Part shown: positions 55,648 to 63,103 of the stretch, in pieces | How positions within the stretch are numbered: position 1 is the first letter of the stretch | Layout of the letters: each line of letters begins with the position of its first letter | NCBI RefSeq assembly: GCF_030246925.1 | Contig: NZ_CP126740.1 | Location: forward strand, 310,001 to 374,000 | Direction: 5' to 3' | Length of the DNA: 64,000 nt | From: Microbacterium sp. zg-Y625 | Lineage (GTDB): Bacteria; Actinomycetota; Actinomycetes; Actinomycetales; Microbacteriaceae | Translations under genes and position numbers: made by a program | Notes under the pieces: generated by a model | The model's input: only the letters and a program-made list of their open reading frames with translations | The model's database searches: none | What the model was told of the DNA's origin: nothing

Positions 55648-56625
55648 ATGACCGAAATCTCTCGCCCCGTCTACGCCGTGATCGGCAGTGGCTACATGGG
55701 CGGCGGCATCGCCCAGGTGCTCGCGCTCTCGGGCGCCGACGTGCGCATCGCCGACGTCGAGATCGCGATCGCGCAGGGCAACCGCGACCGACTCATCGCC
55801 GAGGCGGAGCAGTTCACCGCCGACGGACTGTTCCCCGCCGATGCGGCTGCGGTGATCGCCGAGCGTGTCACGGCGGCGACGATCGAGGATGCCGTGGCCG
55901 GCGCCTCCTTCATCGAAGAGGCCGTGCCGGAGAAGATCGAGATCAAGCACGCGACACTGCGCCGCATCAGCGACGCCGCCGCACCCGACGCGATCATCGG
56001 CAGCAACACCTCGACGATCCTCATCGGAAAGCTGGCCGAGGCCGTCAGCCACCCGGAGCGCTTCCTCGGCGTGCACTTCTCCAACCCCGCCCCCTTCATC
56101 CCCGGCGTCGAGCTCATCCCGCATGCGGGCACGGATGCCGCCGTCATCCCCGTCGTCGAGCAGATCGTCGCCGCGACCGGCAAGGAGACGGCCCGCGTCA
56201 AGGACGCCACCGGTTTCGTGCTGAACCGGCTGCAGTACGCGCTGTTCCACGAGGCGACGCAGCTCGTCGAGGAGGGGGTCGCGACGCCCGAGGACATCGA
56301 CACGATCGTCCGCACCACGTTCGGCTTCCGCCTGCCGTTCTTCGGCCCCTTCGCCATCGCCGACATGGCCGGGCTCGACGTCTACGCCTTCTGCTACGCA
56401 TCGCTGCAGACGGAGTTCCCCGAGCGCTTCGCGACCCCGCAGATCCTCGAGGACCTCGTCGCCGCAGGCAAGTTCGGCACGAAGTCCGGCGGCGGGTTCC
56501 TCGACGTGCCCGCCGAGCGCACCCCCGAGCTCATCGCCTACCGCAACAAGGCGTACGTCGCGATGAAGAAGCTGGTCGACGAGCTCGGGCCCGCCCCGAT
56601 CCACCCCGCCGCCGAGAGCCGCTGA
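55648..56625 (+). CDS. 3-hydroxyacyl-CoA dehydrogenase-family oxidoreductase
   Basis: A 325-aa NAD-dependent dehydrogenase of the 3HCDH/lambda-crystallin type. The Rossmann fold starts YAVIGSGYMGGGIAQVLALS. SFIEEAVPEKIEIK, IGSNTSTILIGKL and LGVHFSNPAPFIPGVELIP (catalytic His and Asn region) follow, with the C-terminal helical domain containing VLNRLQYALFHEATQLVEEG. In this setting a sugar-acid dehydrogenase, like L-gulonate 3-dehydrogenase, is more likely than fatty-acid oxidation; no other beta-oxidation gene is nearby. AAGGAG precedes the ATG by 6 nt. Confidence 0.82.
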   Translation: MTEISRPVYAVIGSGYMGGGIAQVLALSGADVRIADVEIAIAQGNRDRLIAEAEQFTADGLFPADAAAVIAERVTAATIEDAVAGASFIEEAVPEKIEIKHATLRRISDAAAPDAIIGSNTSTILIGKLAEAVSHPERFLGVHFSNPAPFIPGVELIPHAGTDAAVIPVVEQIVAATGKETARVKDATGFVLNRLQYALFHEATQLVEEGVATPEDIDTIVRTTFGFRLPFFGPFAIADMAGLDVYAFCYASLQTEFPERFATPQILEDLVAAGKFGTKSGGGFLDVPAERTPELIAYRNKAYVAMKKLVDELGPAPIHPAAESR

Positions 56626-56635
56626 AGGGATCCCC

Positions 56636-57406
56636 ATGGCATCCGCATTCCCCGCTGACCGCACGGTCATCCTCACCGGCGCCGCGAGCCCCCGCGGCAT
56701 CGGCCGGGCGACCGCCTACCACCTTGCCGAGCTGGGATGGAACGTCGGCATCATCGACGTCGACGGCGAGGCGGCGGCGGCCACCGCGGCCGACGTCGCC
56801 GACGAACACGGGGTCAAGGCCGTGGGTGTCGGCGCGAACCTCGCCGACCGCGAGCAGGCGATCGCCGCCGTCGACGAGCTCGAGGCAAAGCTCCCGCAGC
56901 TGGTGGCGCTCGTGAACTTCGCCGGCGTCTCGTCGCCCGTTCCCTATCTCGAGGTGACGCCTGAGGAATGGCACCGGGTGCTCGGGGTCAACCTCGAGGG
57001 CGTGCACTGGGTGACCCAGCGCGTCGCGGCATCCCTCGTCTCCTCCGGCGTCGGCCGCATCGTCGGCATCTCGTCGGTGTCGGCCCAGCGCGGCGGCGGC
57101 ACCTTCTCGAAGACCCCCTACTCCGCATCGAAGGCGGGCGTCATCGGGCTCATGCGCTCCATCGCGCGCGAGTTCGGGCCGCTCGGGATCACCGCCAACG
57201 TGATCTCCCCCGGCCCCATCGACACCGACATCATGGGCGGCACGCTCACCGAGGAGCGCAAGCAGGCCATGGCCGCCGACGGTGTGCTGGCGCGCATCGG
57301 CACCCCCCGCGACATCGCCGCCGCGGTGGCGTATCTCATCAGCGAAGACGCCGGATTCGTGACGGGCCAGACCCTGAACGTCGACGGCGGCCTGTACATG
57401 CACTGA
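56636..57406 (+). CDS. SDR family NAD(P)-dependent oxidoreductase
   Basis: A 256-aa short-chain dehydrogenase. The cofactor motif is LTGAASPRGIGRATAYHLAE. The catalytic Ser-Tyr-Lys lie in GISSVSAQRGG and YSASKAGVIGLMRS, and the C-terminal end is VTGQTLNVDGGLYM. It probably oxidises a polyol, aldose or sugar acid of the pathway. GAAGGG precedes the ATG. It stands 10 bp after the dehydrogenase gene and 8 bp before the small membrane-peptide gene, so it is in the operon. Confidence 0.88.
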   Translation: MASAFPADRTVILTGAASPRGIGRATAYHLAELGWNVGIIDVDGEAAAATAADVADEHGVKAVGVGANLADREQAIAAVDELEAKLPQLVALVNFAGVSSPVPYLEVTPEEWHRVLGVNLEGVHWVTQRVAASLVSSGVGRIVGISSVSAQRGGGTFSKTPYSASKAGVIGLMRSIAREFGPLGITANVISPGPIDTDIMGGTLTEERKQAMAADGVLARIGTPRDIAAAVAYLISEDAGFVTGQTLNVDGGLYMH

Positions 57407-57414
57407 GGCATTCC

Positions 57415-57516
57415 ATGTCACGTTCCTGGTCGAAAGGCCGCATCGCCTACCTCGTCATCGGGGTCGTCTGCGTCGCCGTCGGCGTCGCGCTCATCCTGCC
57501 CGGCCTCATCGGCTGA
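57415..57516 (+). CDS. 33-aa single-helix membrane peptide
   Basis: A short frame with good GAGG Shine-Dalgarno (6-nt spacing). It has a basic start MSRSWSKGR followed by one hydrophobic helix (IAYLVIGVVCVAVGVALILP). It lies 8 bp after the SDR gene and 44 bp before the MFS transporter gene. Small membrane peptides next to transporter genes sometimes modulate or stabilise the transporter. No family is recognised. Confidence 0.55.
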   Translation: MSRSWSKGRIAYLVIGVVCVAVGVALILPGLIG

Positions 57517-57560
57517 GCCGGACCCACCGCCGCACACCACTGCTCGAAGGAGAGTCGTCC

Positions 57561-58934
57561 GTGTCCACCTCAGATAGCGCCGCCGCGCGCGCTTTGCTCG
57601 ACAACCCTCATCTGGACAGCGGTATCAAGAAGGCGACCTATCGCCTGATGCCGATGCTCATCATCCTGTACTTCGTCGCGTTCCTGGACCGCACGAACGT
57701 CGGGTTCGCCGAGGAGGCCCTGTCGGTCGACCGCGGCATCACCGCCGGAGCCTATGCGCTGGGCGCCGGCATCTTCTTCATCGGCTATGCGATCTTCGAG
57801 ATCCCCTCGAACCTGCTGCTGGACAAGTTCGGCGCCCGGTTCTGGTTGGCCCGCATCGCCATCACCTGGGGCATCGTCGCGTCGGCGTTCGCCTTCGTGA
57901 CGAACGACACGATGTTCGTCTGGCTGCGCTTCCTCCTCGGCGTCACCGAGGCGGGGCTCTTCCCCGGCGTCATCATGTTCCTGGCGCAGTGGTTCCCCAA
58001 CAAGCGCCGCGTGCAGATGTTCGCGCTGTTCTACCTCGCCCAGCCGTTCTCGCAGATGATCGGCGCACCGCTGTCAGGCGGCCTCATCAGCTTCGGCGAG
58101 CAGTTCACGCCGTGGGCCGGCTGGCAGGTGATGTTCTTCGTCGAGGGCATGCTGGCCGTCGTCGCCGGCATCGCCGCGGTGTTCTTCCTCGTCGATTCGC
58201 CGCAGAAGGCGAAGTTCCTCGACGTCGAGGAGAAGGCCGCCATGAAGGCGGTCATGGAACACGAGGATGCGATCAAGCACAACGACGGTCCCCGCGGCAT
58301 CGGCTCGGCGCTGATCAACTGGAAGGTCTGGTACTTCACCGTCATCTACTTCTGCCTGCAGATCGCGGTCTACGGCACCACGTTCTACCTCCCCCAGCAG
58401 GTCGCCGGACTCATCGGCCGGGACGTCGGCTGGGAGGTCGGACTCGTCACGGCGATCCCGTGGGCGGTGGGCCTGTTCGCCTGCTACTACGTCGGAAAGC
58501 ACGCCAACACCCTGCGGCGCCGCCGCACGTGGGGCGCGTCGTTCTTCGTCATCACCGGCCTCGCCATCTTCGTCTCGGCATGGGCCGGCGCGAACGGTCA
58601 CGCCCTGCTGGGCATCGCCGCGATCACCGTCGCCGTCGCCTCGTTCCTCTCGACCGGTCCGATCACGTGGTCCTTCCCGACCGCGTTCCTCGTCGGCGCG
58701 GCCGCGGCCACCGGTATCGGCCTCATCAACTCGCTCGGCAACCTGGGCGGGTTCGTGGCGCCGATCATGCGCAACGCGATCAACGAGGCGGTCCCGACCG
58801 AGTCCGGTGCGTGGGGCGTCGTGTCGCTGGGTGTGTTCGCGTTCCTGGCCGCGATCATGATGCTCTGCACCCGGTTCTTCCGCTCCAAGGCGGATGACCT
58901 GCTGCACGACGAGCCCACGGTATTGGGCCACTGA
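57561..58934 (+). CDS. MFS transporter, anion:cation symporter (ACS) family
   Basis: A 457-aa transporter with twelve helices, beginning LMPMLIILYFVAFLDRTNVG, the D-R-x-N-x-G helix-1 pattern of the ACS family (tartrate, glucarate, hexuronate and phthalate transporters). FIGYAIFEIPSNLLLDKFGA and LRFLLGVTEAGLFPGVIMFL follow. It is probably the uptake system for the acid sugar degraded by this operon. The GTG start has AAGGAGAG 6 nt upstream. A long hairpin follows the stop. Confidence 0.9.
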   Translation: MSTSDSAAARALLDNPHLDSGIKKATYRLMPMLIILYFVAFLDRTNVGFAEEALSVDRGITAGAYALGAGIFFIGYAIFEIPSNLLLDKFGARFWLARIAITWGIVASAFAFVTNDTMFVWLRFLLGVTEAGLFPGVIMFLAQWFPNKRRVQMFALFYLAQPFSQMIGAPLSGGLISFGEQFTPWAGWQVMFFVEGMLAVVAGIAAVFFLVDSPQKAKFLDVEEKAAMKAVMEHEDAIKHNDGPRGIGSALINWKVWYFTVIYFCLQIAVYGTTFYLPQQVAGLIGRDVGWEVGLVTAIPWAVGLFACYYVGKHANTLRRRRTWGASFFVITGLAIFVSAWAGANGHALLGIAAITVAVASFLSTGPITWSFPTAFLVGAAAATGIGLINSLGNLGGFVAPIMRNAINEAVPTESGAWGVVSLGVFAFLAAIMMLCTRFFRSKADDLLHDEPTVLGH

Positions 58935-58941
58935 CACCACC

Positions 58942-58971
58942 CGCGGGGTGCGCGTTCCTGCGCACCCCGCG
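58942..58971 (+). terminator. perfect 12-bp hairpin after the MFS gene
   Basis: CGCGGGGTGCGC pairs with GCGCACCCCGCG around a GTTCCT loop. There is no T-run, so it may be a partial terminator or an mRNA-stabilising structure inside the operon. Confidence 0.5.
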
Positions 58972-58996
58972 CTGGTTCACAGAGAGGATCGAGCGC

Positions 58997-59884
58997 ATGG
59001 ACACGCACTCGCAGGTCGCCTTCGTCGGTCTCGGCGCCATCGGCCTGCCGATGGCCCAGAGCATCGTCCGGGCGGGCATGCCGCTCGTCGGCGTCGAACC
59101 CGCCCCCGCCGGCCGGGAGCGCGCCGCGGCGGCAGGCATCGAGACCGTCGCCGACGTCACCGGGATCGGTGCTTCGTCGGTCGTCGTCGTCATGGTCGCC
59201 ACTGCCGCGCAGCTGGCGTCGGTCGTGGATGCCGCGCTCGCCGCCGGCGTCGTCGCAGACCGCACCTGGGTCGTCTCGTCCACGGTCGGCCCCGACGCGG
59301 TGCGCGCCGAAGCAGAGCGCATCTCCGCCGCGGGAGGCGCCGTCGTCGACGCCCCCGTCAGCGGCGGGGTCGCCCGCGCCGGCCGCGGCGACCTCGTGCT
59401 GTTCGTCTCCGGCTCGGATGCCGCGATCGCCGCTGCCCGCCCCGTGCTCGAGGCGCTGGGCACCGCCCGCGTCGTGGGCGCGGAACCCGGCGCCGGGCAG
59501 TCGGTCAAGGTCGTCAACCAGCACCTGTGCGCCGTGCACATCGCCGCCGCCGCCGAAGCGCTCGCGCTGGCCGAGCGGCTGGAGCTCGACCCCGCATTCG
59601 TGCTCGACGTCGTCGGCGGGGGAGCGGCGGCATCCTTCATGCTCGGCGACCGGGGTCCGCGGATGCTCGCCGACGACGCCCCGGTGCTCAGCCAGGTCGG
59701 CATCTTCGTCAAGGACACCGGGCTCGTCGCCGACGCGGCCGAAGCCGCCGGCATCGACCTGCCCGTGCTGCAGGCGGCCCGGGGCCGCTTTCTGGCCGCC
59801 GCCGATCTGGGGCTCACCACCCACGACGACTCGAGCGTCATCCAGACCTACCGCGTCGCCGCCGGGTCGGAGGGCGAGCGATGA
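58997..59884 (+). CDS. 3-hydroxyisobutyrate dehydrogenase-family protein, LtnD-like
   Basis: A 295-aa beta-hydroxyacid dehydrogenase. The cofactor loop is VAFVGLGAIGLPMAQSIVRA; the substrate loop VDAPVSGGVARAGRGDL and the catalytic Lys in GQSVKVVNQHL are intact; DTGLVADAAEAAGIDLP lies near the end. Immediate linkage to a DUF1537 kinase gene (4-nt overlap) is the hallmark of L-threonate or related tetronate dehydrogenases (LtnD) in acid-sugar pathways, oxidising the 2-hydroxyl. Confidence 0.85.
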   Translation: MDTHSQVAFVGLGAIGLPMAQSIVRAGMPLVGVEPAPAGRERAAAAGIETVADVTGIGASSVVVVMVATAAQLASVVDAALAAGVVADRTWVVSSTVGPDAVRAEAERISAAGGAVVDAPVSGGVARAGRGDLVLFVSGSDAAIAAARPVLEALGTARVVGAEPGAGQSVKVVNQHLCAVHIAAAAEALALAERLELDPAFVLDVVGGGAAASFMLGDRGPRMLADDAPVLSQVGIFVKDTGLVADAAEAAGIDLPVLQAARGRFLAAADLGLTTHDDSSVIQTYRVAAGSEGER

Positions 59885-61122
59885 AGACCGTCGTGCTCGA
59901 CGACGACCCCACCGGCACGCAGTCCGCGTCGGGGGTCGACGTGCTGCTGGACATCGACGCCGACGGCATCCGGTCGGCGCTCGCCGAAGCCGACAGCGTC
60001 TACGTCCAGACCAACTCGCGGGCGATCGACGAGGATGCCGCCGTCGCCCTCGTCCGCGAGGTGCGCGATGCCGCCGTTGCCGCGGCGGCCGCCCTCGGCG
60101 AGGAGATGCAGTTCGTGCTGCGAGGGGATTCGACCCTGCGCGGGCACGTGTTCGCCGAGACCGAGCAGTTCGTCGAACCCGACTCGGTCATCGTGTTCTG
60201 CCCCGCCTTCCCCGCGGGCGGCCGCACGACGGTCGACGGCGTGCACCTCGTGCGCATCGGCGACGACGTCGTGCCCGCGCACGAGACCGAGTACGCCGAC
60301 GACCCGGTGTTCCCGTTCACCACCGGGGTGCTGGTCGACTACGTCGCCGAGAAGTCGGGGCGCACCGCCGTCTCGGTGCCGTTGGCCGAGGTGCGGGCGG
60401 GCGGGGTCGCCCGTGCGATCGCGGCGGCGCCCGCCGGCGGGGTCATCGTTCCCGACGCCGAGAGCGATGCGGACATCGACCTGATCGCCGCCGGCATCCG
60501 CGATGCCCGCGCGGCCGGGAGGGACGTCGTCGTGCGCAGCGCCGCTCCCCTCGCCGCCTCGCTCGCCGGCGTCGCCTCGCACGGCCTGCTGCCGACCCCG
60601 CTCGTGGCCGGTCCCGCTCCCACCCTCGTGGCCTGCGGCTCGCACACCGCCGGCGCGTCGGCCCAGCTCGCCCGGCTCGAGGTGCGTCACGGTCCGGCGG
60701 TGGTCATCGCCACCGCCGACGCGTTCGCCGATCCCGACGCCGCCGGGCGCGCCGCCGCTGCCGAGGCCCGTCAGCGCCTCGCCGAGACGGGGCTGGCGCT
60801 GATCTCCACCGAGCGGCAGCGGCGGCCCGAGCACAACACGCTTCGTCACGGCCAGCTGGTGATGCGCGCCCTCACCACCGCGGTGCGGATACTCGTGCCC
60901 GAGGTCGAGGCGGTCGTCGCGAAGGGCGGCATCACGTCGGCAGAGCTCGCCCGCACCGGTGTGGGTGCCACCCGCGCTCGCGTGCGCGGGCAGGTGCTGC
61001 CGGGGGTGTCGGTGTGGGACCTCGTCTCGGCCGAGGGGGAGGACCGTCTGTACGTCGTCGTCCCCGGCAACGTCGGCGGTCCGTCGACCCTGGTCGACGT
61101 GGTCGAGGCCCTCGGCCGCTGA
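59881..61122 (+). CDS. four-carbon acid sugar kinase family protein (DUF1537)
   Basis: A 413-aa kinase. The substrate domain starts VVLDDDPTGTQSASGVDVLL and has VLRGDSTLRGHVFAETEQF. The C-terminal nucleotide domain has LVACGSHTAGASAQL, VVAKGGITSAELA and VVVPGNVGGPSTLV. Characterised members phosphorylate 3-oxo-tetronate (OtnK), D-threonate (DtnK) or 3-oxo-isoapionate (OiaK). With LtnD-like and TIM-barrel partners, OtnK or OiaK activity is the best guess. The class II aldolase-like decarboxylase (OtnC) usually next to it is missing from this window. Confidence 0.87.
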   Translation: MKTVVLDDDPTGTQSASGVDVLLDIDADGIRSALAEADSVYVQTNSRAIDEDAAVALVREVRDAAVAAAAALGEEMQFVLRGDSTLRGHVFAETEQFVEPDSVIVFCPAFPAGGRTTVDGVHLVRIGDDVVPAHETEYADDPVFPFTTGVLVDYVAEKSGRTAVSVPLAEVRAGGVARAIAAAPAGGVIVPDAESDADIDLIAAGIRDARAAGRDVVVRSAAPLAASLAGVASHGLLPTPLVAGPAPTLVACGSHTAGASAQLARLEVRHGPAVVIATADAFADPDAAGRAAAAEARQRLAETGLALISTERQRRPEHNTLRHGQLVMRALTTAVRILVPEVEAVVAKGGITSAELARTGVGATRARVRGQVLPGVSVWDLVSAEGEDRLYVVVPGNVGGPSTLVDVVEALGR

Positions 61123-61148
61123 CGCCCGGCTCCGCCCGCCGCGGCATC

Positions 61149-61188
61149 CGCCCGCCCGCCCCGCCCCCGCCCGCCCGCCGCCCCCCCC
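61149..61188 (+). repeat. C-rich tract with CCCG units
   Basis: Forty bases are almost all C with single G interruptions, in runs of CCCGCC and CCCCC. The minus strand could form a G-quadruplex. It lies just after the acid-sugar kinase stop. Confidence 0.6.
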
Positions 61189-61194
61189 ACGCGT

Positions 61195-61261
61195 CGAGAA
61201 ACCACTTCTCGGATGAGACACCACGCAACGCGGTGTTTCCCGCCCGAAACGTGGTTTCTCG
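61195..61261. repeat. 67-nt inverted-repeat element, second family
   Basis: The ends CGAGAAACCAC (61195-61205) and GTGGTTTCTCG (61251-61261) are perfect 11-bp inverted repeats. Inside, GACACCACG and CGCGGTGTTTC form a second imperfect stem, so the whole element can fold as a cross or long hairpin. Only one copy is in the window. Confidence 0.65.
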
Positions 61262-61347
61262 GGGCGTCTCGGCCGGTGCGGGAAGCGGCCCCCGGAGCAG
61301 AGCTGAAATAATCGGGGGCGTCCCCCGGTGAAGAAGGAGTCTTCGAC

Positions 61348-61794
61348 GTGCCCGTCAGCTTCCATGAGGCATCCCCTGCCGAGATGGATCCCGTCCGCTT
61401 GTATTCGATCCTCAAGCTCCGAGTGGATGTGTTCGTCGTCGAGCAGGGGGCGGCGTATGAAGAACTCGACGGCAGGGACGTCGAGCCGGGCGCTCGCCTG
61501 TACTGGGCAGAGGACGAGGGCGACGTCCTCGCGACGCTGCGGCTCCTGAAGGAGGCGGACGGCTCACGCATCGGACGTGTCGCGACCGCCGCGGCGGCTC
61601 GCGGTCGTGGCCTCGCCGCGGAACTCATGCGGCGCGCGATCGCCGCATCCGACGGACAGCGGATCGTCCTGGACGGGCAGCTGCAGCTCGAGCGCTGGTA
61701 CGAGGGGTTCGGTTTCGCCCGCTCCGGGGAGGTCTTCGTCGAAGACGGCATTCCGCACGTCCCGATGACCCGGGCCGCCGGAGTCAGCGCGTAG
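61348..61794 (+). CDS. GNAT family N-acetyltransferase, ElaA type
   Basis: A 148-aa acetyltransferase. SILKLRVDVFVVEQGAAYEE (the R-x-x-VFVVEQ of ElaA-like proteins) is followed by LYWAEDEGDVLATLRLL and the acetyl-CoA loop VATAAAARGRGLAAELMRRA, and then the end YEGFGFARSGEVFVEDGIPH. The acceptor is unknown. The GTG start has AAGGAG 8 nt upstream. Its stop is immediately next to the convergent aldolase stop, with no base between. Confidence 0.88.
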   Translation: MPVSFHEASPAEMDPVRLYSILKLRVDVFVVEQGAAYEELDGRDVEPGARLYWAEDEGDVLATLRLLKEADGSRIGRVATAAAARGRGLAAELMRRAIAASDGQRIVLDGQLQLERWYEGFGFARSGEVFVEDGIPHVPMTRAAGVSA

Positions 61795-62862
61795 TCAGCC
61801 GCGGGTGAGGCGGGACAGCTCCGCGACGAACGCGTCGACGTCGGCCGGTTCGGTGTCGAACGAGCACATCCAGCGCACCTCGCGACGCGTGGCATCCCAG
61901 TCGTAGAAGCGGAAGCGCTCGCGCAGCCGGTCGGCGACCCCCGGTGGCAGCGTCGCGAAGACGCCGTTGACCTGGGTGGGCTGGGTGAACTCCACGCCCC
62001 GGATCGTGCCGTCGGCGATCCCCGCCTCGACGGCGCTGCGCAGGCGTGCGGCCATCGCGTTGGAGTGGCGCGCGTTGCGCAGCCACAGGTCGCCGTCGAG
62101 CAGCGCGATCAGCTGGGCGGAGATGAAGCGCATCTTCGATGACAGCTGCATGTTGAGCTTGCGGAGGTAGCGCAGACCCTCGGATGCCGCGGGGTCGAGC
62201 ACCACGATGGCCTCGCCGATCATGGCGCCGTTCTTGGTGCCGCCGAAGCTCAGCACGTCGACACCGACGTCGCGGGTGAACGCCGCCAGCGGCAGGTCCA
62301 GCGCGGCTGCGGCATTGGCGATGCGGGCGCCGTCGAGGTGCAGGCGCATGCCGCGCGCGTGCGCGTGGTCGGCGAGGGCGCGGATCTCGTCCGGGGTGTA
62401 CAGGGTGCCGAGCTCGGTCGACTGCGTGATCGACACGACCAGCGGCTGGGCGCGGTGCTCGTCGCCCCAGCCCCACGCCTCGCGGTCGACCAGCTCCGGG
62501 GTGAGCTTTCCGTCGTCGGTCGGGACGGTGAGCAGCTTGATGCCGGCGACCCGCTCCGGCGCCCCGCCCTCGTCGACGTTGATGTGCGCGGTGGATGCCG
62601 CGATGACCGCACCCCAGCGGGGGAGCATCGACTGCAGGCCGGTGACGTTCGCGCCGGTGCCGTTGAACACCGGGAACGCCTCGACGCCGTCGCCGAGGTG
62701 CCGCGCGAACACCTGCTGCAGGGCAGCGGTGTAGTCGTCGTCGCCGTAGGCGATCTGGTGGCCGCCGCCCGCCGCGGCGATGGCGGCGAGCACCTCGGGG
62801 TGCACGCCGGAGTAGTTGTCGCTGGCGAAGCCGCGGACGGCGGTGTCGTGGAGGGTCGTCAC
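61795..62862 (-). CDS. low-specificity threonine aldolase family protein
   Basis: A 355-aa PLP enzyme cleaving L-threonine or other beta-hydroxy amino acids to glycine and an aldehyde. FASDNYSGVHPEVLAAIAAA starts the conserved part. TAHINVDEGGAPERVAGIKL, RLHLDGARIANAAA (Asp-Arg at the cofactor ring) and SFGGTKNGAMIGEAIVVL with the Schiff-base Lys follow. The start is GTG; TAGGCT lies 8 nt before it, so the message is nearly leaderless. Confidence 0.92.
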   Translation of the reverse strand: MTTLHDTAVRGFASDNYSGVHPEVLAAIAAAGGGHQIAYGDDDYTAALQQVFARHLGDGVEAFPVFNGTGANVTGLQSMLPRWGAVIAASTAHINVDEGGAPERVAGIKLLTVPTDDGKLTPELVDREAWGWGDEHRAQPLVVSITQSTELGTLYTPDEIRALADHAHARGMRLHLDGARIANAAAALDLPLAAFTRDVGVDVLSFGGTKNGAMIGEAIVVLDPAASEGLRYLRKLNMQLSSKMRFISAQLIALLDGDLWLRNARHSNAMAARLRSAVEAGIADGTIRGVEFTQPTQVNGVFATLPPGVADRLRERFRFYDWDATRREVRWMCSFDTEPADVDAFVAELSRLTRG

Positions 62863-62973
62863 GGTCCCTCAGCCTAGTGAGGCGCTGCCGCCGCGCCGGC
62901 CAGCCGCGCGATCACACTGTCGTCCCCGACAGCCGTGTGATCGGTCCCGCCAAGGCCGGGGGACGGATGCCGC

Positions 62974-63058
62974 GTGCACAACGTCGCCAATCCGCGCGCG
63001 GCATCGCCGAATCCGGCCTCGGTGTCGTGGCGCCCGCCGAAACAGCGACGTTGTGTAC
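62974..63058. repeat. 85-nt GTGCACAACGTCG element, copy 4
   Basis: It begins GTGCACAACGTCGCC and ends GCGACGTTGTGTAC, with one change from the other copies at the right end. It lies between the aldolase and MFS promoters, so it is upstream of both genes. Confidence 0.7.
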
Positions 63059-63103
63059 GCGTTCCCCTGGCATACGTCGGCGCCGGTGACTACCCTCGCC
63101 CCC

